Positions 24,397-33,540 of a stretch of DNA of 64,000 nucleotides are shown here, in pieces. Numbering within the stretch: position 1 is the stretch's first letter; every line of letters begins with the position of its first letter. This DNA comes from DASSJF01 sp035934535. Lineage in GTDB: Bacteria > Sysuimicrobiota > Sysuimicrobiia > Sysuimicrobiales > Segetimicrobiaceae. The notes below the pieces were generated by a model. The model was given only the letters and a program-made list of their open reading frames with translations, was not told the DNA's origin and did not search any database. The position numbers were made by a program, and so were the translations under genes. The stretch lies in the NCBI GenBank assembly GCA_035934535.1, contig DASYXS010000165.1:1-64000 (forward strand), in the 5' to 3' direction.

Positions 24397-25571
24397 ACCT
24401 CGTGCTCGCCGGCGGCGGCACGGGCGGCCATGTCTATCCCGCGCTGGCGCTCGCCGCCGCGCTGCGCCGCCGCGATCCCGCCGCGCGGGTGCTGTTCGTC
24501 GGCAGCGGGTCGGGCATGGAGGCGTCGCTCGTCCCGGCCGCCGGCGTCCCGTTTGCCGGCCTCATGGTGCGGCCGCCGCGCAGCCGCTCGCCGCTCCGCA
24601 CGGCGGTGGCGCTCGGGACCGCGGCCGTGGGATTCGTGCAGTCCGCCGCGATCGTCGCCCGGTTCAGACCCGACGCCGTCGTCGCGACCGGGGGCATCGC
24701 CGCGGCGCCGCCGGTTCTCGCGGCGTGGGTCATGCGCGTCCCCGTCGTGCTGCTCGAGGGTAACGCCGCGCCGGGGCGCGCGAACGCCTTCCTGGCGCGG
24801 TTCGCCCGCGCCGTCGCGGTGACGTCGGACGACGCGTCGGCGCGCATCCCGGGGGGCCGGGCCCTCGTGACCGGTCTTCCGGTCCGCCCGGAGATCTACT
24901 CGACGCCGCGCACGGACGGGCTCGGCGCCTTCGGATTGGATCCCGCGCGGCGGACGATTCTGGCGATCGGGGGGAGTCAGGGCGCGGCCCGCCTCAACGC
25001 CGCCGTGGATGAGATGGCGATGCATTTGGCGGGCCGGACAGATCTCCAGGTCCTGCATCAGACCGGCCGCGGCTGGCGCGCCGGCGGCACGGCGGATCCG
25101 CCGTCCGCTCCGCTCCCGGCAACGATGACACTGCAGCCGCCGGCCGCGCCGGGATTGGAGCCCGGCATCCGGCACGTGCGGGTGCCGTACCTCGAGCAGA
25201 TCGGCCTGGCGTACGCGTGCGCCGATGTGGTGATCAGCCGCTGCGGCGCCACGGCGCTGGCCGAGATCACGGCGTGCGGACTGCCGGCCGTGCTCGTGCC
25301 GTACCGCTACGCGGCCGGGGGCCACCAGGCGGAGAACGCGGCGCCGCTCGTCCGCGCCGGCGCGGCGTCGCTCGTCGCCGACGAGGCGATGGACGGAGAA
25401 ACCTTGGCCCGCGAGGTGCTCGGAATCCTCGAGACGCCCGGCCGCCGGGACGCGATGGCCGCGCGGTCCAGGGCGCTCGGCCGTCCCGACGCCGCGGACC
25501 GGGTCCTCGCCCTGCTGGAGCGGCTCCGCAGCGGCGCCCCGGCGGCCGTGTCGAAGGAATCCCACGCATGA
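24393..25571 (+). CDS. murG: UDP-GlcNAc:lipid I N-acetylglucosaminyltransferase MurG
   Basis: 392 residues, GT28 family. It makes lipid II at the inner face of the membrane. Motifs are the N-terminal GGGTGGHVYPALAL, the central GGSQGAARLN, and the C-terminal UDP-GlcNAc site ISRCGATALAEI with PYRYAAGGHQAENA. Between VLHQTGRGW and IRHVRVPYLEQIGLAY there is an extra segment (GGTADPPSAPLPATMTLQPP) longer than in ordinary MurG; it is encoded by a palindromic element in reverse orientation. The insertion falls in a surface loop between strands, so activity may be kept. ATG overlaps the ftsW stop. Confidence 0.95.
   Translation: MNLVLAGGGTGGHVYPALALAAALRRRDPAARVLFVGSGSGMEASLVPAAGVPFAGLMVRPPRSRSPLRTAVALGTAAVGFVQSAAIVARFRPDAVVATGGIAAAPPVLAAWVMRVPVVLLEGNAAPGRANAFLARFARAVAVTSDDASARIPGGRALVTGLPVRPEIYSTPRTDGLGAFGLDPARRTILAIGGSQGAARLNAAVDEMAMHLAGRTDLQVLHQTGRGWRAGGTADPPSAPLPATMTLQPPAAPGLEPGIRHVRVPYLEQIGLAYACADVVISRCGATALAEITACGLPAVLVPYRYAAGGHQAENAAPLVRAGAASLVADEAMDGETLAREVLGILETPGRRDAMAARSRALGRPDAADRVLALLERLRSGAPAAVSKESHA
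25091..25135 (-). repeat. Palindromic element (family A) inserted in frame inside murG
   Basis: On the minus strand: GCAGTGTCATCGTTGCCGGG followed by AGCGGAGCGGACGGC and GGATCCGCCG. The element at 26992-27039 in murC has the same sequence on the other strand with about five differences in 46 bases. It is translated in a different frame and orientation there, so conservation is of DNA, not of protein. Confidence 0.85.
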
Positions 25572-27073
25572 CCGCATCCGGCAGCCATACCGACCCCGCC
25601 GCCAGCGGCCTGCCGATTGTCCGGGGCGCGCGCACCCATTTCGTCGGCATCGGCGGAGCCGGGATGAGCGGCATCGCCCGCGTGCTGCTGGCGCGCGGCT
25701 GCGCCGTGTCCGGCTCCGACCTCCGGGAGAGCGAGACGACGCGGCGCCTCAGGGCGGCCGGCGCGGTCGTGTACATCGGACACGCGGCGTCCAACGTCGA
25801 GGGCGCCCAGATCGTCATCGTCAGCCGCGCGGTGGCCGACGAGAACGTCGAGGTGCGCGTCGCGGTCGCGCGCGGGCTGCCGATCGTGCACCGGGCGCGG
25901 ATGCTGGCCGAGCTCATGCGCGACCGCGACGCGATCGCGGTTGTCGGCACCCACGGCAAGACGACGACGACCGCCATGCTCGGCGCGATCCTCGCGCGGG
26001 CCGGCCGGGATCCGACCGTGCTGGTCGGCGGCGACGTCGCCGCTTTCGGCGGAACCGCGCGCGTCGGGGACGGGCGCGACGTCGTCGCGGAGGTGGACGA
26101 GAGCGACGGGTCGCTCGTCTGGGTCGCGCCGTCCATCGCCGTCGTGACGCCGCTCGACGCCACCGACCACCTCGACTTCTACGGCTCCGAAGCGCGGCTC
26201 ATGGAGACGTTCCGGCGGTTCCTCGCCGCCGTGCCGGCCTCCGGGTTCGCCGCGGTGTGCACCGACGCCCCCGCGGGCCGGGCGCTGGCCCGGGACGCGG
26301 GATCGCGCACCGTGACGTACGGGCTCGACGGCGACCCGGCGTACCGCGGCCGGGTGCTCGAGGCCGCGGGCCACCGCACCGTCGTCGAAGCTCAGCGCGG
26401 CGACGCGGTCGTCGGCCGGATCGAACTGGCGGTCCCCGGCGCCTACAATGCGCAGAACGCGATCGGCGCGCTCGCCGTCGCGACGGAGCTCGGCATCCCC
26501 CAGGACGTCACCGCCGGGGCGCTCGCGGCGTTCGAGGGCGTCGCCCGCCGGTTCAGCGTGCGCGGCGACGTCGACGGTGTTCTCGTCGTGGACGACTACG
26601 CCCACAATCCGACCAAGGTGGCGGCCCTGCTCGCCGCGGCCCGCCGCGGCTGGCCGGCGGCGCGGATTGTGGCGGTGTTCCAGCCGCACCGGTTCACGCG
26701 CACGCAGACCGTGGGCCACCAGTTCGCGCGCGTGTTCGACCCGGTCGACGAGGTGATCGTGACCGAGATCTACGCGGCCGACGAGCCGCCCATCCCCGGC
26801 GTGAACGCGGGGATCATCGTGCGGGCCGTGAGCGCGCACCGGCCCGTCCGGTTCGTGCCCGATCTCGGCGACGCCGCGGCGCTGGTGGCCGCCGAAGCGC
26901 GGTCTGGGGACCTGGTCCTGACAATCGGGGCCGGCGATGTGTGGAAGGTCGCCGAGGACGTCACCGCGCGGCTGCGGGGACGGTCGGCGGCTCCAGTGTT
27001 ATCGTTGCCGGGAGCGGAGCGGACGGCAGGTCCGCCGGCCGCGCCGAGCGGCGCGGAGGCCCCGCGTGGCTAA
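25568..27073 (+). CDS. murC: UDP-MurNAc-L-alanine ligase MurC
   Basis: 501 residues from ATG 25568 (ATGA overlap with murG). The N-terminal nucleotide fold is FVGIGGAGMSGIARVL, the ATP site VVGTHGKTTTTAML, the carbamyl-lysine/metal region EVDESDGSLV, and the C-terminal DDYAHNPTKV and VFQPHRFTRT. It adds L-alanine to UDP-MurNAc. The conserved protein ends near VWKVAEDVTARL. The last about 30 residues are encoded by a palindromic element and are not part of the fold. MurB starts within its last codons. Confidence 0.95.
   Translation: MTASGSHTDPAASGLPIVRGARTHFVGIGGAGMSGIARVLLARGCAVSGSDLRESETTRRLRAAGAVVYIGHAASNVEGAQIVIVSRAVADENVEVRVAVARGLPIVHRARMLAELMRDRDAIAVVGTHGKTTTTAMLGAILARAGRDPTVLVGGDVAAFGGTARVGDGRDVVAEVDESDGSLVWVAPSIAVVTPLDATDHLDFYGSEARLMETFRRFLAAVPASGFAAVCTDAPAGRALARDAGSRTVTYGLDGDPAYRGRVLEAAGHRTVVEAQRGDAVVGRIELAVPGAYNAQNAIGALAVATELGIPQDVTAGALAAFEGVARRFSVRGDVDGVLVVDDYAHNPTKVAALLAAARRGWPAARIVAVFQPHRFTRTQTVGHQFARVFDPVDEVIVTEIYAADEPPIPGVNAGIIVRAVSAHRPVRFVPDLGDAAALVAAEARSGDLVLTIGAGDVWKVAEDVTARLRGRSAAPVLSLPGAERTAGPPAAPSGAEAPRG
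26992..27039 (+). repeat. Palindromic element (family A) in murC 3' end
   Basis: CCAGTGTTATCGTTGCCGGG, then AGCGGAGCGGACGGCAGG and TCCGCCGGC. The same core (GCCGGGAGCGGAGCGGACGG) recurs at 25091-25135 (minus) and at 44731-44767, and its two ends match the shorter copies. It codes for the C-terminal extension of MurC. Confidence 0.85.
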
Positions 27074-27992
27074 GATCGAGCTCGCGCCGGTGGCCGCGGC
27101 GCTGGAGCGTCTCTGGCCGGGGTTCGTTCGCCGGAACGAGCCGCTCGCGAAGCACGTGTCGTTCCGGATCGGCGGCCCGGCCGACATCCTCGTGCTGCCG
27201 CCGACCCTCGAGTCGCTGGACGCGGCGGTCGCGTGGCTCTACGAACACGGCGTGCCGTTTCTCGTGCTGGGCCGGGGCAGCAACGTGCTGATCGCCGACC
27301 GCGGGATCCGCGGCGTGGTGCTAAAGACCGGCCGCGGGCAGGAAGGCGTAACCTACGATGGGCCGCACGTCCACGCCGAGTGCGGGGTGAGCGTGCCCCA
27401 CCTGAGCCGGCGGACGGCCGAACGGGGCCTTGCCGGGCTCGAGTTCGCGGCCGGGATCCCTGGCTCGGTCGGCGGGGCGGTGGTCATGAACGCCGGCGCG
27501 CACGGCTGTGCCGTCGCCGACGTGCTCCTCTCCGCCCGCGTTCGGACCCCGCGCGGTCTCGTCACGTGGACCGGCGCCGATCTCGGCCTGCGCTACCGGC
27601 ACAGCCGGTTGCAGGACGAACCGGGGGTCATGCTCGACTGCGAGTTGATCCTCCACCCGGCTCCCGCCGCGGAGACCGTGGCCCGGCTCGAGGCGTGGCT
27701 CCGCACGCGGGCCGAGAGCCAGCCGCTGGGTCCCCCGAGCTCCGGGTGCATCTTCCGCAATCCGGACGGTGACTACGCCGGCCGGCTGATCGACGCCTCC
27801 GGCACGAAGGGCCTGCGGCTTGGCGGTGCCGTGGTAAGCGACCGGCACGCCAACTACATCCTCAACACCGGCGGTGCGACCGCGCGAGACGTGGTGGCGC
27901 TGATCGGCCAGGTGCGCGAGCGGGTCCGCTGCCACGCCGGCACCGACCTTGTGACTGAGATCAAGATGCTCGGCGACTTCGAGGCGGCCTGA
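27066..27992 (+). CDS. murB: UDP-N-acetylenolpyruvoylglucosamine reductase MurB
   Basis: 308 residues, GTG start eight bases before the murC stop. It is FAD- and NADPH-dependent. FAD-binding segments are LGRGSNVLIADRGIRGVVL and AAGIPGSVGGAVVMNAGAHG. The substrate-binding loop is PPSSGCIFRNP and the C-terminal catalytic glutamate lies in GTDLVTEIKMLGDF. RIGGPADILVLPPT near residue 36 is typical. Length corresponds to type II MurB, without the type I C-terminal insert. It completes UDP-MurNAc synthesis. ATGA overlap follows with ftsQ. Confidence 0.95.
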   Translation: MAKIELAPVAAALERLWPGFVRRNEPLAKHVSFRIGGPADILVLPPTLESLDAAVAWLYEHGVPFLVLGRGSNVLIADRGIRGVVLKTGRGQEGVTYDGPHVHAECGVSVPHLSRRTAERGLAGLEFAAGIPGSVGGAVVMNAGAHGCAVADVLLSARVRTPRGLVTWTGADLGLRYRHSRLQDEPGVMLDCELILHPAPAAETVARLEAWLRTRAESQPLGPPSSGCIFRNPDGDYAGRLIDASGTKGLRLGGAVVSDRHANYILNTGGATARDVVALIGQVRERVRCHAGTDLVTEIKMLGDFEAA

Positions 27993-28831
27993 TGCCGCGT
28001 CCGCCGGTGGGGGATGCCGCGGCGGTACTCCCGCGCGGGCCACGCCGGGCCGCCCCAGGGGCGCCGGCCGTCTCCGCGGGCAGCCCCGCGGCGGCCGGCA
28101 GGCGCGTGGTGCGCTTCCTCGCGGCGATCGCGTTCCTCTGCGGCGGGGTGTCCTTCGCGGGATCGAGTGTGTTCGACATCCGGTCGGTCAGTGTCGCCGG
28201 GAACCGCGCCGTCCCGGCGCCGGAAATCCTCGCGCGGGCCGGCGTCCGGACGGGGACCAGCCTTTTCACGGTCAACGCCGAGCGGATCCGCGACCGGCTG
28301 GCGCAAGACCCGCGGATCGCCGAGGTCTCGGTCGGCGTCGCCTTTCCCGACCACGTCTATATCACTGTGCGCGAGCGCACGGCCGCGGCCGCGCTGCGCG
28401 TGCCGGGAGGCTACGTTCTCCTCGGTTCGGACGGGGTCGCCATCGCGCCGTCCGGAACGCCCGGGCCGCTCCCGACGCTGAGGGTCGACGGGCTCGACCC
28501 GGCGGAGGTGCAGGCGGGGATCGTGGTCCCCTCCCCGGACGCCCGGTTCGGGGCGGAGGTCGCGGCCTCGCTTCCTGAGGTTCTGCGGCCGGACGTGGCG
28601 GCCCTCCGGGTGGACGGGGCGGGCGAAGTGGTTCTCTACACCCGGGACGGCATCGCGGTCCGCGCCGGAGCGCCGGACGGCATCCGCGATCGCCTCGCCC
28701 GCGTGGCCGACGTGCTGGCCGCGGTGCGATCGCGCGGCATGCGGGTCGAGTACGTGGACCTGCGGTTCCCCGGCAGTGTGATCGTGAAGCCCATCGGCGG
28801 CCCCGCCGGACCGGCCGGAAGGCCGGGTTAG
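27992..28831 (+). CDS. ftsQ: Cell division protein FtsQ/DivIB
   Basis: 279 residues: a Pro/Ala/Arg-rich cytoplasmic tail of about 35 residues, one membrane helix (VVRFLAAIAFLCGGVSFAG), a POTRA domain (FDIRSVSVAGNRAVPAPEIL through VSVGVAFPDHVYITVRERT), then the beta domain (LLGSDGVAIAPS). It recruits FtsL and its partner to the septum. It begins in the murB stop codon. A gap of about 96 bases to ftsA follows, the longest in the murE-ftsA stretch, where a separate promoter could lie but no convincing boxes were found. Confidence 0.9.
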   Translation: MPRPPVGDAAAVLPRGPRRAAPGAPAVSAGSPAAAGRRVVRFLAAIAFLCGGVSFAGSSVFDIRSVSVAGNRAVPAPEILARAGVRTGTSLFTVNAERIRDRLAQDPRIAEVSVGVAFPDHVYITVRERTAAAALRVPGGYVLLGSDGVAIAPSGTPGPLPTLRVDGLDPAEVQAGIVVPSPDARFGAEVAASLPEVLRPDVAALRVDGAGEVVLYTRDGIAVRAGAPDGIRDRLARVADVLAAVRSRGMRVEYVDLRFPGSVIVKPIGGPAGPAGRPG

Positions 28832-28927
28832 CGGCAGGAGAACTTCCCCGAACGTTGAAAGAACCGCAACATATAGGGTTTGTCGACCCTTTAGTCGCAG
28901 CTGTGCTCGCAGCCGGAGGTGCACCCG

Positions 28928-30169
28928 TTGGCAAAACGGGGGCCGCTGGTGGGCCTGGATATCGGCACCACCAAGGTCTGTGTTATCATCGCAGAACCCG
29001 ATGAAGACGGGGAAGTCCACATCACCGGTGTGGGGACGTCCCCGTCTCTTGGTGTCCGGAAGGGCGTCGTCGTCGATCTCGACGCCACCACCCGCGCGAT
29101 CGAGGACGCCGTCGACAAGGCCGAGCGCATGGCCGGCATCAAAGCGGTCGCCGCGCTTGTCGCCGTGTCGGGCGAGCACATCGCCTCCCAGAACAGCCGC
29201 GGCGTCGTCGCCGTCTCGCGCTCCGACCGGGAGATCGCCGAAGCCGACGTTTCCCGCGTCGTCGAGGCCGCCCGCATGGCGGCCATCCCCGGAAGCGACC
29301 GTGAGATCATCCATCTGCTGCCGCGCGACTTTCTCGTGGACGGCCAAGACGGGGTCCGCAACCCCGTCGGTATGTACGGCATGCGGCTTGAGGTGGAGGC
29401 CCACATCGTCACGGGCGCCAGCACGCTGCTCGCCAATCTCTTAAAGTGCATCCAGCGCGCCGGCCTCGAGGTCGACGATCTGGTGCTCGAGCCCCTTGCC
29501 TCCGGCGAGGCCGTGCTGACGCAGGCAGAGCGCGACCTCGGCGTCGTGCTGGTCGACATCGGCGGCGGCACGACCAGTATCGGGGTGTTCTCGGGGGGCA
29601 GCCTGTGTCATGCGACGGTGCTGCCGGTCGGCGGCAACCACGTGACCAACGACGTCGCGGTCGGACTCCGCACGCCCATCGCGGAGGCCGAGAAGCTCAA
29701 GATCCGTCACGGGTGCGCCAGCGCGTCGATGGCGGCCGAGGGCGAGCTGATCGAGGTTTTTCACATCGGGACGCGCGAGCCGCGCATCCTGCCGCGCCGC
29801 GTGCTCGGCGAGATCATCGAGCCGCGCTTCGACGAGATCTGCGGCATGATCAAAGCCCAGATCAAGCGGTCGGGGTACGCGCAGATGGTCCCGGCCGGGG
29901 TCGTCGCCACCGGCGGCGGGGCGCTGCTGCAGGGTCTCGGCGAGGCCGCTTCGGAGAAGCTCGACCTGCCGGCGCGTGTGGGCACGCCCGACGCGACCGG
30001 CAGCATGGCCGACAGCGTGCGCAGTCCGGTCTATGCGACCGGCGTGGGCCTCGTGCTGCACGCCGCGCGGCAGCGCGGACCGGTCCGGGTGATCAAGTCC
30101 GCGAACGGCGACGGCCACATGTTCGGCAAGTTGCGCCAATGGTTCCGGGAGTTCGCGCACGGGGGGTGA
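28928..30169 (+). CDS. ftsA: Cell division protein FtsA
   Basis: About 413 residues, actin-like ATPase that tethers FtsZ to the membrane. Phosphate-binding loops are LVGLDIGTTKVCVII and VVLVDIGGGTTSIGV; the adenosine loop is ATGGGALLQGL. The C-terminal end (FGKLRQWFREFAHGG) is an amphipathic helix suited to membrane attachment. The start is taken as TTG 28928 because GGAGG at 28915 is eight bases away; GTG 28919 overlaps that site. The 1C-type domain lies between the two phosphate loops. FtsZ follows after 229 bases. Confidence 0.93.
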   Translation: MAKRGPLVGLDIGTTKVCVIIAEPDEDGEVHITGVGTSPSLGVRKGVVVDLDATTRAIEDAVDKAERMAGIKAVAALVAVSGEHIASQNSRGVVAVSRSDREIAEADVSRVVEAARMAAIPGSDREIIHLLPRDFLVDGQDGVRNPVGMYGMRLEVEAHIVTGASTLLANLLKCIQRAGLEVDDLVLEPLASGEAVLTQAERDLGVVLVDIGGGTTSIGVFSGGSLCHATVLPVGGNHVTNDVAVGLRTPIAEAEKLKIRHGCASASMAAEGELIEVFHIGTREPRILPRRVLGEIIEPRFDEICGMIKAQIKRSGYAQMVPAGVVATGGGALLQGLGEAASEKLDLPARVGTPDATGSMADSVRSPVYATGVGLVLHAARQRGPVRVIKSANGDGHMFGKLRQWFREFAHGG

Positions 30170-30398
30170 GGGTGGGGGAATCCCCGCTTCTGCCGGCCGC
30201 CATGATCGCGGCGGGGCAGACGGCACGGCCGTCGTGACACCGCAGCAGACGCACCACACAACGCGCATTCATTCTGACACAGACGAGGCGACAACCATGG
30301 CAGAGAAACGGTGGCATCCGATCCAGCGCATGATCTCCGAGCGGCCCGGGACGGCACGTGCCGGGGACGGTGTCCCCGAACCAGCGGGAGGGGTGAGG

Positions 30399-31487
30399 AT
30401 GGCCAATCTAGATCGGGATCTCCGGCGCTACGCCGCGATCAAAGTTGTGGGCGTCGGTGGCGGCGGCAGCAACGCGGTGAACCGCATGATCAGCGCGGGA
30501 CTCCGCGGCGTCGAGTTCATCGCCATCAACACGGACGCGCAGGCCCTCGCGCTGAGCAACGCCGACCGCAAGATCCACGTCGGCGGCAAGGTCACGCGGG
30601 GTCTCGGCGCCGGCGGCGACCCGGAGATCGGCCGTCAGGCGTCGGAAGAGAGCCGCGAGGACCTCGTCGAGGCGCTCGAAGGCGCGGACATGGTGTTCGT
30701 CACGGCCGGCATGGGCGGCGGCACGGGGACCGGCGGCGCGCCGATCGTCGCGCAGATCGGGCGGGAGTTGGGCGCCTTGACGATCGGCGTGGTGACGCGG
30801 CCGTTCGGGTTCGAAGGGCGGCGGCGCGCCGCCGCCGCGGACGAAGGCATCCGCACCCTGCGGCAGCGCGTCAACACCGTCATCACGATTCCGAACGACC
30901 GGCTGCTTCAAGTGGTCGAAAAGACCGCCACGATGGTCGAGGCCTTTCGGGTCGCCGACGACGTGCTGCGCCAGGGCGTGCAGGGTATCGCGGACCTGAT
31001 CACGGTGCCGGGCCTCATCAACCTCGACTTCGCCGACGTGCGCACCATTATGGCAGAGGCCGGCTCCGCGCTGATCGGCATCGGGATCGGCACCGGCGAG
31101 GGGCGCGCGTCGACGGCTGCGCAGGCTGCGATCTCGAGCCCGCTGCTCGAGACGTCGATGGACGGCGCCCGGGGTCTGCTGATGAACATCACCGGCGGGC
31201 TCGACCTCGGGATTCACGAGGTCAACGAGGCGGCGGCGGTCGTGCAGAAGGCGGCCGACCCGGAGGCCAACATCATCTTCGGCGCCGTGATCGACGAGCG
31301 GCTCGACGGCGAAGTGCGGATCACGGTGATCGCCACGGGGTTCGAGGCGAAGCGGCACGAGACCGAGGAGGCGATGGAGCCGACGGCGGCCGCGGTGGGC
31401 GTCGCGCCGAACGGCGGGGTCGCGAGAGACCATGCGCGGCTCGGCCTCGACGATCTCGACATCCCGGCGTTTCTCCGGAAGCGGTGA
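30399..31487 (+). CDS. ftsZ: Cell division protein FtsZ
   Basis: 362 residues from ATG 30399, which has GGGAGGGG directly upstream and gives the usual short N-terminus MANLDRDLRRYAAIKVVGVG. An open frame continues upstream to ATG 30297 (adds MAEKRWHP and about 26 more residues), which could encode an N-terminal extension. Tubulin signature GGGTGTGGAP, nucleotide loop GVGGGGSNAVNRM and the T7 catalytic loop NLDFADV are intact. The C-terminal peptide LDDLDIPAFLRKR is the docking tail for FtsA and SepF. It polymerises with GTP to form the Z ring. A hairpin follows at 31552. Confidence 0.96.
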   Translation: MANLDRDLRRYAAIKVVGVGGGGSNAVNRMISAGLRGVEFIAINTDAQALALSNADRKIHVGGKVTRGLGAGGDPEIGRQASEESREDLVEALEGADMVFVTAGMGGGTGTGGAPIVAQIGRELGALTIGVVTRPFGFEGRRRAAAADEGIRTLRQRVNTVITIPNDRLLQVVEKTATMVEAFRVADDVLRQGVQGIADLITVPGLINLDFADVRTIMAEAGSALIGIGIGTGEGRASTAAQAAISSPLLETSMDGARGLLMNITGGLDLGIHEVNEAAAVVQKAADPEANIIFGAVIDERLDGEVRITVIATGFEAKRHETEEAMEPTAAAVGVAPNGGVARDHARLGLDDLDIPAFLRKR

Positions 31488-31551
31488 CGTTCCAAACGCC
31501 CTGACCGGCGGGCACCGCGGCGTCTGATCACCCGGCTAGACGGGGCAGAGC

Positions 31552-31577
31552 AGGGGCGGTCCGTGAGGGCCGCCCCT
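31552..31577 (+). terminator. Possible terminator hairpin after ftsZ
   Basis: AGGGGCGGTCC and GGGCCGCCCCT form an 11-pair stem with a GTGA tetraloop. No long T run follows (GACGTTGGTTT), so it may terminate weakly or only stabilise the 3' end of the division-cluster mRNA. Confidence 0.5.
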
Positions 31578-31673
31578 GACGTTGGTTTGGCGATGCGCCG
31601 TGGACAGTAGGGTATAACACGCGCGAGCGGGGTCTTCTTTCGCCGGCCCGCGCGCGGTGGTAGGCTTAGTTAT

Positions 31674-32750
31674 ATGGTGGTGAGTCCGGAACACTTCGCC
31701 GCCGCCCGCGCGGCCGTCGAAGCGTCTTTCCCCGTCCAGGAAGTATGGTTCCAGAACGGCCGGCCGGCGTTTACGATCGTTCCGGGCGCGGACCACAAGG
31801 CCCGGTTCTTGGAGCTTCGCGAACGCCTGCGCGGCCTCGGCGTGCTGCCGTTGATGCGGCGGCACCTGGGCGAGACGGTGATCTTGCTGGCGCCCAGGCC
31901 GCCGGAGGCGTCGACCGCCTGGCGCTGGCCGGTGCTGCTGTTCAGCGCGACGCTGGGTACGACGTTCATGGCCGGCTACCTGAACGGTTTGGGCTCATGC
32001 GTGCCGGGACTGCCCGGGCCCGTGCCGGCCGGGATTGCCTTCGGCCTGTCGTTGATGGCGATCTTGTTCTGTCACGAGATGGGACACAAGGTGGTGTCGA
32101 TCTGGCGAGGTATCGACGCGAGTCTTCCATACTTCATCCCTATGCCGCCCATATTCGGTCTGTCGATCGGTACGCTCGGCGCGGTGATCTTTACGCGCAC
32201 GCCGGCGCCGAACCGCGATGCGCTGATCGAGTTGGGGGCCAGCGGGCCGCTCGCGGGCTTCCTCGCGACAATACCGATTCTCTTTTATGGCATTACCCAC
32301 TCGATCGTGATCTCCAGAGCGGCGATACTTGCTCATCCGGGGTGCTCGCTCATCGAAATTCCGGATCCGCTTCTGATCACGCTGATGGGACACTGGCTGC
32401 TGCACCCTCCGGCGTCGTCCGTAATCATCGAACACCCGATGTTGTTCGCCGGTTGGGTCGGACTCCTGGTGACCGCTCTCAACCTTCTGCCGGCAAGTAT
32501 GCTCGACGGCGGCCATGTCACGCGCTCGGTGCTCGGTTCACGCTGGCACCTGATCCTCTCCTACATCGCGGTCGCCGTGGGCGTCGCCTTCGGCTACTGG
32601 CTGATGAGCCTGCTGGTGCTCTTTATGATCCGGCGCGGACACCCGGGGCCGCTCGACGACTGCTCCAGCGTGAGTCCGGCCCACATCGCGATGGCGGTCT
32701 CCCTGATCCCGGTGTTCGTGCTGAGCGCGGTCCGGCTGGGATTGTTCTGA
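31674..32750 (+). CDS. Site-2 protease (M50) family membrane protein, EGY-like
   Basis: 358 residues, about seven membrane helices. A soluble N-terminal part of about 80 residues (FQNGRPAFTIVPGADHKARF to LGETVILLAPRPP) resembles that of EGY-type site-2 proteases. The zinc protease motif is FCHEMGHK in a membrane helix, and the second metal motif is NLLPASMLDGGH. IPMPPIFGLSIGTLGAVI is also typical. The expected role is cleavage of membrane proteins within the bilayer; the substrate is unknown. A TATAAC box at 31613 has no well-spaced -35 partner. It ends one base before the ABC ATPase gene. Confidence 0.85.
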   Translation: MVVSPEHFAAARAAVEASFPVQEVWFQNGRPAFTIVPGADHKARFLELRERLRGLGVLPLMRRHLGETVILLAPRPPEASTAWRWPVLLFSATLGTTFMAGYLNGLGSCVPGLPGPVPAGIAFGLSLMAILFCHEMGHKVVSIWRGIDASLPYFIPMPPIFGLSIGTLGAVIFTRTPAPNRDALIELGASGPLAGFLATIPILFYGITHSIVISRAAILAHPGCSLIEIPDPLLITLMGHWLLHPPASSVIIEHPMLFAGWVGLLVTALNLLPASMLDGGHVTRSVLGSRWHLILSYIAVAVGVAFGYWLMSLLVLFMIRRGHPGPLDDCSSVSPAHIAMAVSLIPVFVLSAVRLGLF

Positions 32751-32751
32751 G

Positions 32752-33540
32752 ATGAGCGTGACCCCTCAACTCAGACAAACCGGCCAGACCGAGGCCGGCG
32801 ACGGGCAGCGGCTCCTCGTCGAGGCGCGTAACCTCCAGAAGAAGTTCAAGAGCTACCACGCCGTCCGGGGCGTGTCGTTCACGTGCTACGCCGGGGAAGT
32901 GTTCGGTCTCCTCGGTCCGAACGGGGCGGGCAAGACCACGACGATCCGCATGCTGACGACCATCTTGCGGCCCACCGCGGGCACCGCCCGGATCGCCGGC
33001 CACGACGTCACCCGCGACCCCGAGGCGGTGCGGCGCTCCATCGGTGTGCTGCCGGAGAACGCCGGCGTCTACGGGCGGCTGAGCGGGCGGGAGGCGATCC
33101 GCTACGCCGGCCGGCTGTACGGCCTCGGAGGCCCGGGGCTCGAGCAGCGGATCGTCGAAATCGCCGACGCGCTGGAGCTGACCACACACCTGGACCGGCT
33201 GACCGACACGTACAGCAAGGGCATGAAACAGAAAGTCAACGTGGCCCGCGCCCTGATCCACAATCCGCCGGTCGTGTTCCTCGACGAGCCGACCTCCGGG
33301 CTCGACGTCTTCTCCGCGCGCTCTGTGCGCGATTTCGTCCTGCGGTTCAAAGCCGAGGGGCGGTGCGTCGTCCTCTCCACCCATATGATGGAAGAAGCCG
33401 AGCGCCTGTGCGACCGCGTCGCGATCATTGCGGGCGGCCGCATTCGGGCGGAGGGCGACCTCGCCGCGCTCAAGGCGGAGACCGGGAAAGACCTGGAGGA
33501 GATCTTCATGACGATGGTCGGGCAGAGCATCGTCACATGA
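32752..33540 (+). CDS. ABC exporter ATP-binding protein, NatA-like
   Basis: 262 residues. Walker A is GPNGAGKTTT, the Q-loop region LPENAGVYGRLSGRE, the signature SKGMKQKVNVAR, Walker B VVFLDEPTSGLD and the switch His in STHMMEEAERL. Sequence type is ABC-2 transporter ATPase (NatA/CcmA group). It pairs with the permease that starts in its stop codon. By analogy it would power export of sodium or a small molecule, but nothing local fixes the substrate. Confidence 0.9.
   Translation: MSVTPQLRQTGQTEAGDGQRLLVEARNLQKKFKSYHAVRGVSFTCYAGEVFGLLGPNGAGKTTTIRMLTTILRPTAGTARIAGHDVTRDPEAVRRSIGVLPENAGVYGRLSGREAIRYAGRLYGLGGPGLEQRIVEIADALELTTHLDRLTDTYSKGMKQKVNVARALIHNPPVVFLDEPTSGLDVFSARSVRDFVLRFKAEGRCVVLSTHMMEEAERLCDRVAIIAGGRIRAEGDLAALKAETGKDLEEIFMTMVGQSIVT

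Noticed and set aside
28855..28877. TTGAAA/TATAGG promoter before ftsA
   Set aside because: Spacer of only 11 bases; no other pairing gave a normal spacing.
31582..31618. TTGGCG/TATAAC promoter before the site-2 protease gene
   Set aside because: Spacer of 20 bases or more; not convincing as a sigma-70 promoter.
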